Shown: one piece after another, positions 6,695 through 13,839 of the stretch
Numbering within the stretch: position 1 is the stretch's first letter
Layout of the letters: the number at the start of each line of letters is the position of its first letter
DNA from: Sporomusaceae bacterium
GTDB lineage: Bacteria > Bacillota > Negativicutes > DSM-13327
NCBI GenBank assembly: GCA_027492445.1
Contig: JAPUES010000074.1
Location: 7,219 to 22,580 of the forward strand
Direction: 5' to 3'
Length of the DNA stretch: 15,362 bases
Notes under the pieces: model-generated
Databases searched by the model: none
Seen by the model: only the letters and a program-made list of their open reading frames with translations
Told to the model about the DNA's origin: nothing
Made by a program: the position numbers and the translations under genes

Positions 6695-6907
6695 ATGAAA
6701 GAACATGAAGTGGCTGCGGAAAGTGTTCATTTACTTAAAATACAACGGCATGATTTCATAAATCATTTGCAGGTGATTCATACCTTGCTCCAACTGGGGC
6801 GCACCGAAAAGGCAATTACATATATAGAAGAATTATCGAAAGACGCAAACCTTATTTCGACTCTTCTTCAGACATATGAAGAAGAGAGTGTAACTATAAA
6901 GGCGTAA
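6695..6907 (+). CDS. short Spo0B-domain (sporulation phosphotransferase-like) protein
   Basis: A 70-residue protein containing essentially only the helical-hairpin dimerisation domain of Spo0B, the phosphotransferase of the sporulation phosphorelay. LLKIQRHDFINHLQVIHTLL (residues 13-32) has the H-D-F-x-N-H-L-Q pattern, making His19 the likely phospho-acceptor. The GHKL-like C-terminal domain of full Spo0B is absent. AGGAAGGAA at 6676-6684 is the ribosome binding site. It lies directly before obgE, the classical spo0B-obg neighbourhood. After the TAA at 6905 another frame stays open from 6880 to 7002 with no start codon of its own, so a frameshift that removed a short C-terminal extension cannot be excluded. 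The domain call is strong; whether the protein is active in the phosphorelay is inference. Confidence 0.8.
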   Translation: MKEHEVAAESVHLLKIQRHDFINHLQVIHTLLQLGRTEKAITYIEELSKDANLISTLLQTYEEESVTIKA

Positions 6908-7023
6908 GGAATGCTAAAACAGTATGTTTTGCCGACACAAAGGGTGTAAAAAAAACGATAATGGTATATATTACGGATAGAATAAATATTTTTATAGGTT
7001 GATAACCTAAAGGGGTTTTACAG

Positions 7024-8295
7024 ATGTTTATTGATAGAGCAAGAATACACGTAGTATCCGGTAATGGCGGTAATGGCATGTCTAGCTGGCGCCGGGAAAA
7101 ATTTGTGCCAAGAGGCGGACCAAGTGGTGGTGATGGTGGACGTGGCGGCGATGTTGTTTTAATCGTTGACGCTAATATTAATACCTTAATCGATTTTCGT
7201 TATAAGCGGAAATTTGTTGCCAATAATGGTGTAAATGGTCAAACCAAGAATATGCATGGTCAAAATGCGGAAGTTACTTATATTAAAGTACCAGCGGGCA
7301 CCTTAGTAAAAGATGCTGAAACAGGCGCTGTTATTGCAGATCTTACGAAAGTTGGTCAACAGGCCGTTCTAGTAAAAGGCGGTCGAGGCGGTCGGGGGAA
7401 TGCTAGGTTTGTGAATAGCGTAAATCGTGCCCCTACTTTTTCCGAAAATGGTGCACCAGGAGCAGAACGCATTTTACTATTGGAACTAAAATTATTGGCG
7501 GATATTGGTTTAGTAGGATATCCAAGTGTTGGGAAGTCGAGTATTATTTCCCGCGTATCGGCAGCAAAACCAGATATTGCAGCCTATCATTTTACTACCT
7601 TAACACCAGTCCTTGGTGTGGTAAGCCTTGATGAGGGACATAGCTTTGTTATTGCGGATATTCCAGGTCTGATTGAAGGGGCTCATGAAGGGGTAGGGCT
7701 TGGCCATGATTTCCTTCGCCATATCGAGCGGACTAAAATTATTATTCATGTACTTGATGTATCCGGCCTAGAAGGTCGTGACCCTATTGAGGATTATGAT
7801 AAGATTAATACAGAGCTTAAACTTTATAACGAGCGTTTATCTACACGGCCACAGATTGTTGTTGCCAACAAAATGGATCTTGTGGAATCCCAGGAAAATT
7901 TACCACGGGTAGTGGAACATATGGAGAAGCTTGGAATTACAGTGTATCCAGTATCAGCTGCGACAGGTGAAGGTTTGCCCTTATTAATGAAAGTAGCATC
8001 TGAGATGTTAAAAGAACATGTGGAAGAACCAGAAGAAACAGATGATACTATTGTCTATGAAGCCAAGCCCGAAGTTGAATTTACCGTTAGTCATGATATT
8101 GATGGTGCCTATTTAGTGCGTGGTCGTGGCATTGAAAGATTAGTGGCTATGACTAATTTTGACAATGATGAAGGCGTGCGCCGTTTCCAACAGATATTCC
8201 GTCAACGGGGTATTGAAGAGGTGCTTAAAGAACGAGGCATTCAAGAAGGGGATACGGTACGCATTGGTGAAATGGAATTTGAATTTAAATTATAG
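7024..8295 (+). CDS. obgE: Obg-family GTPase ObgE/CgtA
   Basis: Essential GTPase for 50S subunit assembly, also linked to stress and sporulation control in Firmicutes. At 423 residues it is full length. The glycine-rich Obg domain covers residues 1 to about 158 (SGNGGNGMSSWRREKFVPRG). The G domain has G1 GYPSVGKSS, G3 DIPGLIEGA, G4 NKMD and G5 SAATGEG. A C-terminal OCT domain (about 345-423) ends in GDTVRIGEMEFEFKL. ATG 7024 has AAAGGGG (7009-7015) 8 nt upstream. A 6-bp hairpin TAGGTT/AACCTA (6995-7009) abuts that ribosome binding site. It starts a close series with yhbY (15 nt gap) and proB. Confidence 0.97.
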   Translation: MFIDRARIHVVSGNGGNGMSSWRREKFVPRGGPSGGDGGRGGDVVLIVDANINTLIDFRYKRKFVANNGVNGQTKNMHGQNAEVTYIKVPAGTLVKDAETGAVIADLTKVGQQAVLVKGGRGGRGNARFVNSVNRAPTFSENGAPGAERILLLELKLLADIGLVGYPSVGKSSIISRVSAAKPDIAAYHFTTLTPVLGVVSLDEGHSFVIADIPGLIEGAHEGVGLGHDFLRHIERTKIIIHVLDVSGLEGRDPIEDYDKINTELKLYNERLSTRPQIVVANKMDLVESQENLPRVVEHMEKLGITVYPVSAATGEGLPLLMKVASEMLKEHVEEPEETDDTIVYEAKPEVEFTVSHDIDGAYLVRGRGIERLVAMTNFDNDEGVRRFQQIFRQRGIEEVLKERGIQEGDTVRIGEMEFEFKL

Positions 8296-8310
8296 AGGGG
8301 TAATTAATAA

Positions 8311-8622
8311 GTGGAAGATATAACGTTAACAGGAAAACAAAAAAGCTATTTACGGTCGCTCGGCAGTACGATGGATCCCATTGTGCAAATTGGCAAAACC
8401 GGTATATCCGATACCTTGCTTACTAGCGCAAAAGAGGCTTTGGTAGCTAGAGAGTTAATTAAGGTAAAAGTACTGCAAAATTGTGAAGAAGATCCAAAAG
8501 CAGCCCTTACAGAACTGGCAGCTGCGGCGGATGCTGCCCTAGTACAGGTAATTGGACGCAATGGACTACTATATAAACGCAATCGAGATCCAGAAAAGAA
8601 GAAGAAGATAGAATTACCTTAA
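8311..8622 (+). CDS. yhbY: YhbY-family RNA-binding protein (CRM domain)
   Basis: A 103-residue protein consisting of one CRS1-YhbY (CRM) domain, which binds pre-50S rRNA. The start LTGKQKSYLRSLG and the later segment VQIGKTGISDTLL are the characteristic conserved positions; the C-terminus is a lysine-rich tail (DPEKKKKIEL). The start is GTG 8311, supported by GAGGGG at 8295-8300 with 10 nt spacing and by the match to the family N-terminus. It lies 15 bases behind obgE and 18 bases before proB, so the three are probably one transcript; the obg-yhbY pairing suits a common role in ribosome assembly. Confidence 0.93.
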   Translation: MEDITLTGKQKSYLRSLGSTMDPIVQIGKTGISDTLLTSAKEALVARELIKVKVLQNCEEDPKAALTELAAAADAALVQVIGRNGLLYKRNRDPEKKKKIELP

Positions 8623-8640
8623 TAGTGGTGGTGGAGAAGA

Positions 8641-9768
8641 ATGTCTACGCGTGAGAACTTGACCCAAGCAAAACGTATTGTTGTCAAAGTGGGAACAAGT
8701 ACACTAACCCATAGTACTGGCAAATTAAATCTAGAGCGTATTGAAAGATTAGTGAGTGAGCTTGCTGAATTTGCCAAACAAGGCAAGGAAGTCATCTTAG
8801 TGACTTCAGGAGCGGTGGGTGCTGGTATGGAATTATTAGGACTTACGGAAAAACCAAAAACCATACCAGAAAAACAAGCTGCCGCTGCTGTTGGGCAAGG
8901 CGTGCTCATGCATACCTACGAGAAGTTCTTTAGTGAGCATGGTCAAATCGTAGCCCAAGTACTGCTTACTCGAGAAGATTCCGTCAAACGTTCTCGCTAT
9001 ACCAATTGTCGGAATACCCTTTTGACATTGATTGATATGGGTGTTATTCCAATTATTAATGAAAATGATGCAGTTGCTGTAGATGAACTTAAAATCGGGG
9101 ATAATGATACCCTATCCGCGATGGTTGCGAGCATTGTAGACGCAGATGTGCTTATTATATTATCAGATGTAGAAGGTGTTTATACCGATAACCCCCAATC
9201 CAATCCAGAGGCAAAACTGATTGGAGAGATTATGGATATTACACCTGAAATGGAAGCTTTAGCCGGTGGACCGGGAACAAAGCGGGGGACTGGTGGAATG
9301 TATACCAAGATTCAAGCTGGGAAAATTGCTGTAAATTCCGGCGTATCCATGGTCATTGCCACGGGACTACGGGATGGTGTTTTGCAGGATATTCTCACAG
9401 GAGAACAGGTGGGCACTGTATTTTTATCAAAAGAAAACCGTCTACAAGTACGCAAACGCTGGCTTGCTTTTGGCGCTCGTACCCATGGGGTAATTACCAT
9501 TGATAAAGGCTGCGAAAAGGCTATCTTATCAGGTGGATCAAGTCTCTTAGCCACTGGAATTACAGCAGTAGATGGAGATTTTGAACATGGTAACACCATT
9601 AGTGTCGTTACTTTGGAAGGCCGAGAAATTGCACGAGGCATTGCCAACTATAATGGAGAAGATGCTAGAAAAATTATTGGTGTTCATACCAATGGACTTG
9701 TTAAAATACTAGGATCAAAACCATATGATGAAGTGATTCATAGAGATAATATGGTTTTGCTGGTATGA
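8641..9768 (+). CDS. proB: glutamate 5-kinase
   Basis: Catalyses ATP-dependent phosphorylation of glutamate, the first and normally proline-inhibited step of proline synthesis. The 375 residues comprise an amino-acid-kinase domain (about 10-260) with KVGTSTLTH at the N-terminal phosphate-binding loop, IINENDAVAVDELKIGDND in the substrate region and GTKRGTGGMYTKIQAG near the nucleotide site. A C-terminal PUA domain (about 280-365, including ITAVDGDFEHGNTISV) follows. The length is typical of the two-domain form. GGTGGAG just before ATG 8641 is the ribosome binding site. In most bacteria proA follows directly; here two minus-strand hydrogenase genes lie between, and proB has its own terminator. 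Confidence 0.96.
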   Translation: MSTRENLTQAKRIVVKVGTSTLTHSTGKLNLERIERLVSELAEFAKQGKEVILVTSGAVGAGMELLGLTEKPKTIPEKQAAAAVGQGVLMHTYEKFFSEHGQIVAQVLLTREDSVKRSRYTNCRNTLLTLIDMGVIPIINENDAVAVDELKIGDNDTLSAMVASIVDADVLIILSDVEGVYTDNPQSNPEAKLIGEIMDITPEMEALAGGPGTKRGTGGMYTKIQAGKIAVNSGVSMVIATGLRDGVLQDILTGEQVGTVFLSKENRLQVRKRWLAFGARTHGVITIDKGCEKAILSGGSSLLATGITAVDGDFEHGNTISVVTLEGREIARGIANYNGEDARKIIGVHTNGLVKILGSKPYDEVIHRDNMVLLV

Positions 9769-9794
9769 TTTTTATATCAGGGCTTTGAAAAATG

Positions 9795-9836
9795 ATAGAT
9801 ACTGGATTCCTTAACTGGAATTCAGTATCTATTTTT
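9795..9836. terminator. bidirectional terminator between proB and the hydrogenase genes
   Basis: Arms 9795-9810 and 9817-9832 form a 16-bp stem with one G-T wobble and a 6-nt loop. T residues follow on the plus strand (9832-9836), and a run of five A lies just before it, giving a T run on the minus strand. It can therefore end both proB and the convergent hydrogenase operon, whose last codon is 12 bases away. Confidence 0.93.
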
Positions 9837-9847
9837 ATACCCAGCTA

Positions 9848-11206
9848 TTAATGAGTCGCACAGGAGATGCAAGGATCAAAGGAGCGAATAATCCGACCAG
9901 GTATAATATATTTAAAATCCGGTGTGGGTAAATAAGTATTAACGAGTGCCATTTCTACAGGACCGCGATTGCGATATTCATCTTTAGGAGAAAAATTCCA
10001 CCCTGTGGGCGTTATAATATCATACAGGGCTACTTCTTCATTCGTTATAAGTGCACTATGAAGTAAGGGGCCGCGCATCGCATCCATGACGGCGATGGCC
10101 TGATTGGATAGAAGTTGGCTTTTTTGTTTTATGGGAGGTAGGCCAGGCGTTACTTTTTTTAGCCATTCTTCCATTAATTCTGTTAGCAAGAGGGTTTCAA
10201 TCGAACGAGCAATGATGCGGTCCATAGTGGATGTACCACCAGTATAATGACCATTAATTTTCATGCGCGCTAGTGGACCTCCTTCAAAATGTTTACCTTG
10301 GTACAAGACTGCTTTCGTCCAGGTATAAGCACCTAGCTTATGAGGGGCGGGTTCTATTTCCTCCATATTTTTTTTGCGCTGAAACCAGGCATGGGCAATG
10401 TCTTCTTGTATAAGATCTAACCTTGGCTCTGTTAGGGTATTGTTTTCTAAGACCCCTTTTTTAAAAAGTGATGTATCGTTTTTCTCTCCAAATTTAAATA
10501 AGCCAAAAGATAAAAAGCGACCAGCGGTTTCGCCAATATGAAAATAATCATTATAACGATTCGCAATTACATTGGTATCGGCCATCATACAGCGTTCTAC
10601 AAAATCACGAATTTCTTTAAGGAGGGCAAGAGCTTGTAAGATTTTATCCGTTGTAGGTGTAGCAGCTACGCCTCCATGCACAAAGCTATGTTGATGGGGA
10701 GCCTTTCCGCCAAAGAGCGCTAAGATTTGATGACTTTGTTCAGAAGCTTTTACTGCTCGAAGATAGTTGTTTGCTAAGCGGCGGTTTTCTTCTTCACCAA
10801 GACGGCAATCGATACAGTTTTGCCCCAAGAATGGAGGCTGCTCAGGCATAATAACATAATCGGGTAATTCGAAGAAGTAGAAATGCCTAATATGGTTCTG
10901 TAGGAAGTCGGCTGCGAGCATAATATTTCGTATGTACTGAGCATTTTCCTCGATATCATTATCATAGAGCTGATCAAGTAGGTAACTGGCAATGGCTCCA
11001 TGGGCCGTTGAACAGATACCACAAATACGTTGCGTTAAATAAACAGCATCGGTTACATGACGATTGCGCATGATATATTCATAGCCTCGAAACATAGTGC
11101 AGCAGACATCGGCTTCGCAAATATAAGTATTATCTACGATCAGTTCTACGGACAGTAGACCGCTTATTCGAGTTACGGGACTAAAGATTATCTTATGTTG
11201 GCTCAT
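9848..11206 (-). CDS. [NiFe]-hydrogenase large subunit, atypical, no C-terminal propeptide
   Basis: Catalytic subunit of a group-1-like [NiFe] hydrogenase. Both pairs of nickel ligands are present: RICGIC (Cys62, Cys65) followed by His69, and the C-terminal DPCISCATH (Cys446, Cys449). TMFRGYE and the active-site Arg378 are kept. Odd points: the protein ends exactly at His452 with tandem TAA TAG stops, so the C-terminal peptide normally clipped by a maturation endopeptidase is absent. The N-terminal RIEGH motif reads RISGL, putting Ser15 where E. coli Hyd-1 has the proton-gate Glu28. The usual APRG before the second half reads AMRG (Met377 for Pro). The start ATG overlaps the small-subunit stop by 4 bases. 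Nickel binding looks possible; normal H2 turnover is uncertain. The missing propeptide recalls regulatory (HoxC/HupV) and CooH-type subunits. Confidence 0.9.
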   Translation of the reverse strand: MSQHKIIFSPVTRISGLLSVELIVDNTYICEADVCCTMFRGYEYIMRNRHVTDAVYLTQRICGICSTAHGAIASYLLDQLYDNDIEENAQYIRNIMLAADFLQNHIRHFYFFELPDYVIMPEQPPFLGQNCIDCRLGEEENRRLANNYLRAVKASEQSHQILALFGGKAPHQHSFVHGGVAATPTTDKILQALALLKEIRDFVERCMMADTNVIANRYNDYFHIGETAGRFLSFGLFKFGEKNDTSLFKKGVLENNTLTEPRLDLIQEDIAHAWFQRKKNMEEIEPAPHKLGAYTWTKAVLYQGKHFEGGPLARMKINGHYTGGTSTMDRIIARSIETLLLTELMEEWLKKVTPGLPPIKQKSQLLSNQAIAVMDAMRGPLLHSALITNEEVALYDIITPTGWNFSPKDEYRNRGPVEMALVNTYLPTPDFKYIIPGRIIRSFDPCISCATH

Positions 11207-12177
11207 TCTTTATCTTCTCCTTTACCACTCTCAGATGCGCTCTCGGGGCTAGACTGCTTCTGGATACTTTTCTCAGGTAAAGGTTTAAAAAAGGGGGCTG
11301 AAGCATCTGGAAAGTCTTGGTTAGTACAGCCAATACAAGGTGTATTTACTTTCACAGGCCAGCTAACGTGATTAATCCACTGGCGATAGGGGCAGTCTGA
11401 TCCTGTTCGAGGGCCAATGCAGCCTTGAGAAAACATACACTCCACATCACCTAACTTTTTAGCAAAAACATCGTTATCAAAATAAGAACGCCTTTGACAG
11501 TGGCGATGAACGGTATTACCATAAAAAAGTTTGGGTCTGCCTAGGTTATCAAGTTCTGGTTTCCCATACATGAGTAAATGAGCGAGCGTTCCAACTAGCC
11601 AATCAGGGTTCACGGGACAACCGCTTACGTTAATAACTTCTTGTTTTAGCACTTTACTTACCCCGACAGAGCCAGTTGTATTTGGAGCTGCAGAGGATGC
11701 ACCTCCAAAGCTAGCACAAGTTCCTGCTGCAACTACATACTGCGCCAACCTACCCAGGTTCGTAACAGCATCGAGTGCAGTAATATTACCAGTGTTAGTT
11801 CGTGCAATCACGTTATAAATACCCTTGTCTTTGGTTGGAATAGCACCTTCTACAATGAGTACAAATTTTCCTTGGAACTCTTTTGCGGATTTAAAGAGTA
11901 AGTTAAGAGCATCTGTTCCTTGTGCTGCCATAAAAGTATTACTATATAAAAGGTCAATCATATCCGTAAAGACTTGCTGCAAATAAGGGTATGTGGTATT
12001 CATGAAAGCGATGTTGTTATCACCGCTATCACTTGTTTCTAACCATATAACAGGAAGTTTTCCTTTGCTCGATTGATCTAAAAATGTATGGATACAAGGT
12101 ATAAGTTTGGCCGATAGACTATAATCCTTTTCAAGCTTATATTGCTCGCACAATGTAAGAAAATCAGTGTGTTTCAT
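11203..12177 (-). CDS. [NiFe]-hydrogenase small subunit lacking two proximal-cluster cysteines
   Basis: Electron-transfer partner of the large subunit, 324 residues from ATG 12177 (GAGG 6 nt upstream; an in-frame TTG at 12189 is less likely). Present are VEGAIPTKDKGIYN, GTCASFGG (Cys154) and SGCPVNP (Cys187) of the proximal site. The distal-cluster ligands are His224, Cys227, Cys247 and Cys253, and the medial ones Cys262, Cys281 and Cys284. However, the segment that usually reads WLEGxxCTGCS reads WLETSDSGDNN (45-55): Ser51 and Asn54 replace both cysteines without a length change. The N-terminus MKHTDFLTLCEQ resembles the RRDFLKLC of a Tat signal but has no arginine pair, and charged residues replace the hydrophobic core, so cytoplasmic location is inferred. 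The C-terminus is a hydrophilic tail with no membrane anchor. It is first in the operon and overlaps the large-subunit gene. Confidence 0.9.
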   Translation of the reverse strand: MKHTDFLTLCEQYKLEKDYSLSAKLIPCIHTFLDQSSKGKLPVIWLETSDSGDNNIAFMNTTYPYLQQVFTDMIDLLYSNTFMAAQGTDALNLLFKSAKEFQGKFVLIVEGAIPTKDKGIYNVIARTNTGNITALDAVTNLGRLAQYVVAAGTCASFGGASSAAPNTTGSVGVSKVLKQEVINVSGCPVNPDWLVGTLAHLLMYGKPELDNLGRPKLFYGNTVHRHCQRRSYFDNDVFAKKLGDVECMFSQGCIGPRTGSDCPYRQWINHVSWPVKVNTPCIGCTNQDFPDASAPFFKPLPEKSIQKQSSPESASESGKGEDKE

Positions 12178-12411
12178 AGGGTTCCTCAATTCTTGTTTTT
12201 ATCATAATATGCTAAAAGACTGTAGCTAAGTACACAATGTAACTACTTTTTGCGGAAGTACTTTATAATAGTACTAAGGGGCAATGATAAAAAACTAGCA
12301 AAAATAAACATTAAAGAGTATAATTAAAACTAATTTTAATTAAATTTGCAAGATGGCTTTGTTATAGGATAAGGTCGTTTTAAACAGACACGATAGAGGG
12401 GAGAACAACGT
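12178..12411. other. divergent intergenic region between hydrogenase and proA
   Basis: This 234-bp AT-rich stretch must hold promoters for both directions, but none is a clear match. On the plus strand TATAAT (12319-12324) has a poor -35 and overlaps a perfect inverted repeat, TAATTAAAA (12321-12329) with TTTTAATTA (12334-12342). A second repeat, AGTACT at 12257-12262 and 12270-12275, flanks another TATAAT. On the minus strand a TATTAT lies near 12205, without a good -35. The repeats could be operators. Confidence 0.4.
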
Positions 12412-13665
12412 ATGGAATATCTATCTGAATTAACGGCGAAAGGCAAAAGTGCTCAACAGGCTGGGCGAAAACTAGCGGCATTAGCAACAAGCATCAAAAA
12501 TCAGGCACTGATTAGTATGGCAGAAGCCTTGGTACAAGAAACACCAAGTATTTTAATTGCTAATGCTATAGATGTGGAAAAAGGTAGAGAAAAGGGGCTA
12601 TCCGAACCGCTTCTTGATCGTTTAACCCTAACGGAAAGTAGAATTGAGGCCATGGCAGAAGGTCTAAGACAGATTGCTGCATTACCGGATCCCATTGGAG
12701 AAGTACTTAGCACTTCAGAACAACCCAATGGCCTTATTATAAAAAAGGTTCGTGTACCTTTAGGTGTAATTGGTATTATCTATGAGTCTAGACCTAACGT
12801 AACGGTTGACGCCACTGGGCTTTGCTTAAAGGCTGGTAATGCCGTGATATTACGGGGTGGGTCAGAAGCCATTCACTCTAATATCGCTATCATGAAGGTC
12901 ATTGCAAAGGCCGCTTATCAAGCTGGGATTCCAGTGGGAGCTCTTGAACTTATTGAGACCACGGATCGCCAGGCTGTAAATGCCATGCTCAAGCTCAATC
13001 AATACCTTGATGTGATTATTCCCAGAGGCGGCGCTGGTCTTATTAAAACCGTCGTTGAAAATAGCACAGTGCCAGTCATTGAGACGGGTACAGGCATTTG
13101 CCATACTTTTATTGATGAATCAGCGGATCTCGAAATGGCGCAAGGGATTGCTTTTAATGCCAAAGTATCTCGCCCTGGTGTTTGTAATTCCATGGAGACA
13201 CTCTTGGTACACCAAAAGGTTGCTCAGGAGTTTCTGCCAGGGATGCTTACTAAGTTTCAGCAAGCTGGGGTGGAACTGCGGGGTTGTCCTGAAACTATGA
13301 AATATCACTCCGCTGTAAAACTAGCTAGTGAGGAAGATTGGGCCACGGAATATTTAGATTTTATTTTATCGGTTAAAGTCGTCGCCAATCTTGAGGACGC
13401 GATTGAACATATTAATCAATATAGCACTCGTCATTCGGAAGCTATTATTACCAACAATGTTGAGCATGGAGCTCAGTTTCAGCAGGAAGTAGATGCTGCT
13501 GCTGTGTACGTGAATGCTTCTACGCGGTTTACGGATGGTTTTGAATTTGGCTTTGGTGCGGAAATCGGTATTAGCACCCAAAAACTTCATGCCCGCGGGC
13601 CTATGGGGTTAGTAGAACTTACAAGTATAAAATATCTTATTGCAGGTAATGGTCAAATAAGATAA
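12412..13665 (+). CDS. proA: glutamate-5-semialdehyde dehydrogenase (gamma-glutamyl phosphate reductase)
   Basis: NADPH-dependent reduction of gamma-glutamyl phosphate to glutamate semialdehyde, the second step of proline synthesis. The 417-residue length is standard. Conserved segments include GVIGIIYESRPNVTVDA (118-134), LRGGSEA (147-153), IIPRGGAGL (202-210), ETGTGICHTFID (224-235) and SRPGVCNSMETLL with the catalytic Cys258. The C-terminus TQKLHARGPMGLVELTS is typical. AGAGGGGAG (about 12395-12403) is a strong ribosome binding site for ATG 12412. Unlike the usual proBA operon it must be transcribed from its own promoter, because a terminator and two opposite-strand genes separate it from proB. 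Confidence 0.97.
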   Translation: MEYLSELTAKGKSAQQAGRKLAALATSIKNQALISMAEALVQETPSILIANAIDVEKGREKGLSEPLLDRLTLTESRIEAMAEGLRQIAALPDPIGEVLSTSEQPNGLIIKKVRVPLGVIGIIYESRPNVTVDATGLCLKAGNAVILRGGSEAIHSNIAIMKVIAKAAYQAGIPVGALELIETTDRQAVNAMLKLNQYLDVIIPRGGAGLIKTVVENSTVPVIETGTGICHTFIDESADLEMAQGIAFNAKVSRPGVCNSMETLLVHQKVAQEFLPGMLTKFQQAGVELRGCPETMKYHSAVKLASEEDWATEYLDFILSVKVVANLEDAIEHINQYSTRHSEAIITNNVEHGAQFQQEVDAAAVYVNASTRFTDGFEFGFGAEIGISTQKLHARGPMGLVELTSIKYLIAGNGQIR

Positions 13666-13677
13666 TAAAATGAGAGT

Positions 13678-13728
13678 GCCTCTTTATCAGTAGAATTTGC
13701 TGATGAGGAGGCCTTTTATTATCTTTTT
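13678..13728 (+). terminator. intrinsic terminator of proA
   Basis: Arms 13678-13690 and 13700-13712 form a 13-bp stem with two G-T wobbles and a 9-nt loop. T tracts follow at 13714-13717 and 13723-13728. It starts 12 bases after the proA stop codon. Confidence 0.9.
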
Positions 13729-13839
13729 TAGTAGGAGCTTTTCACAAAAATCCTTATTTCTACATATAGTAAAGTACATCTTTAACTAGAGTCTTGCTAT
13801 ATAAAGAAAAAAGAAGCCATATATAAAAGGAGTTGGCAA

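Noticed and set aside
6684..6698. Mini-ORF ATG-ATT-AGA-AGA-TGA overlapping the Spo0B-like start
   Set aside because: Its ATG overlaps the ribosome binding site itself, so spacing is too short for initiation.
6404..6730. Minus-strand 108-codon open frame between rpmA and the Spo0B-like gene
   Set aside because: It spans the rpmA terminator, the palindromes and the start of the Spo0B-like gene; composition and lack of a ribosome binding site suggest repeat DNA.
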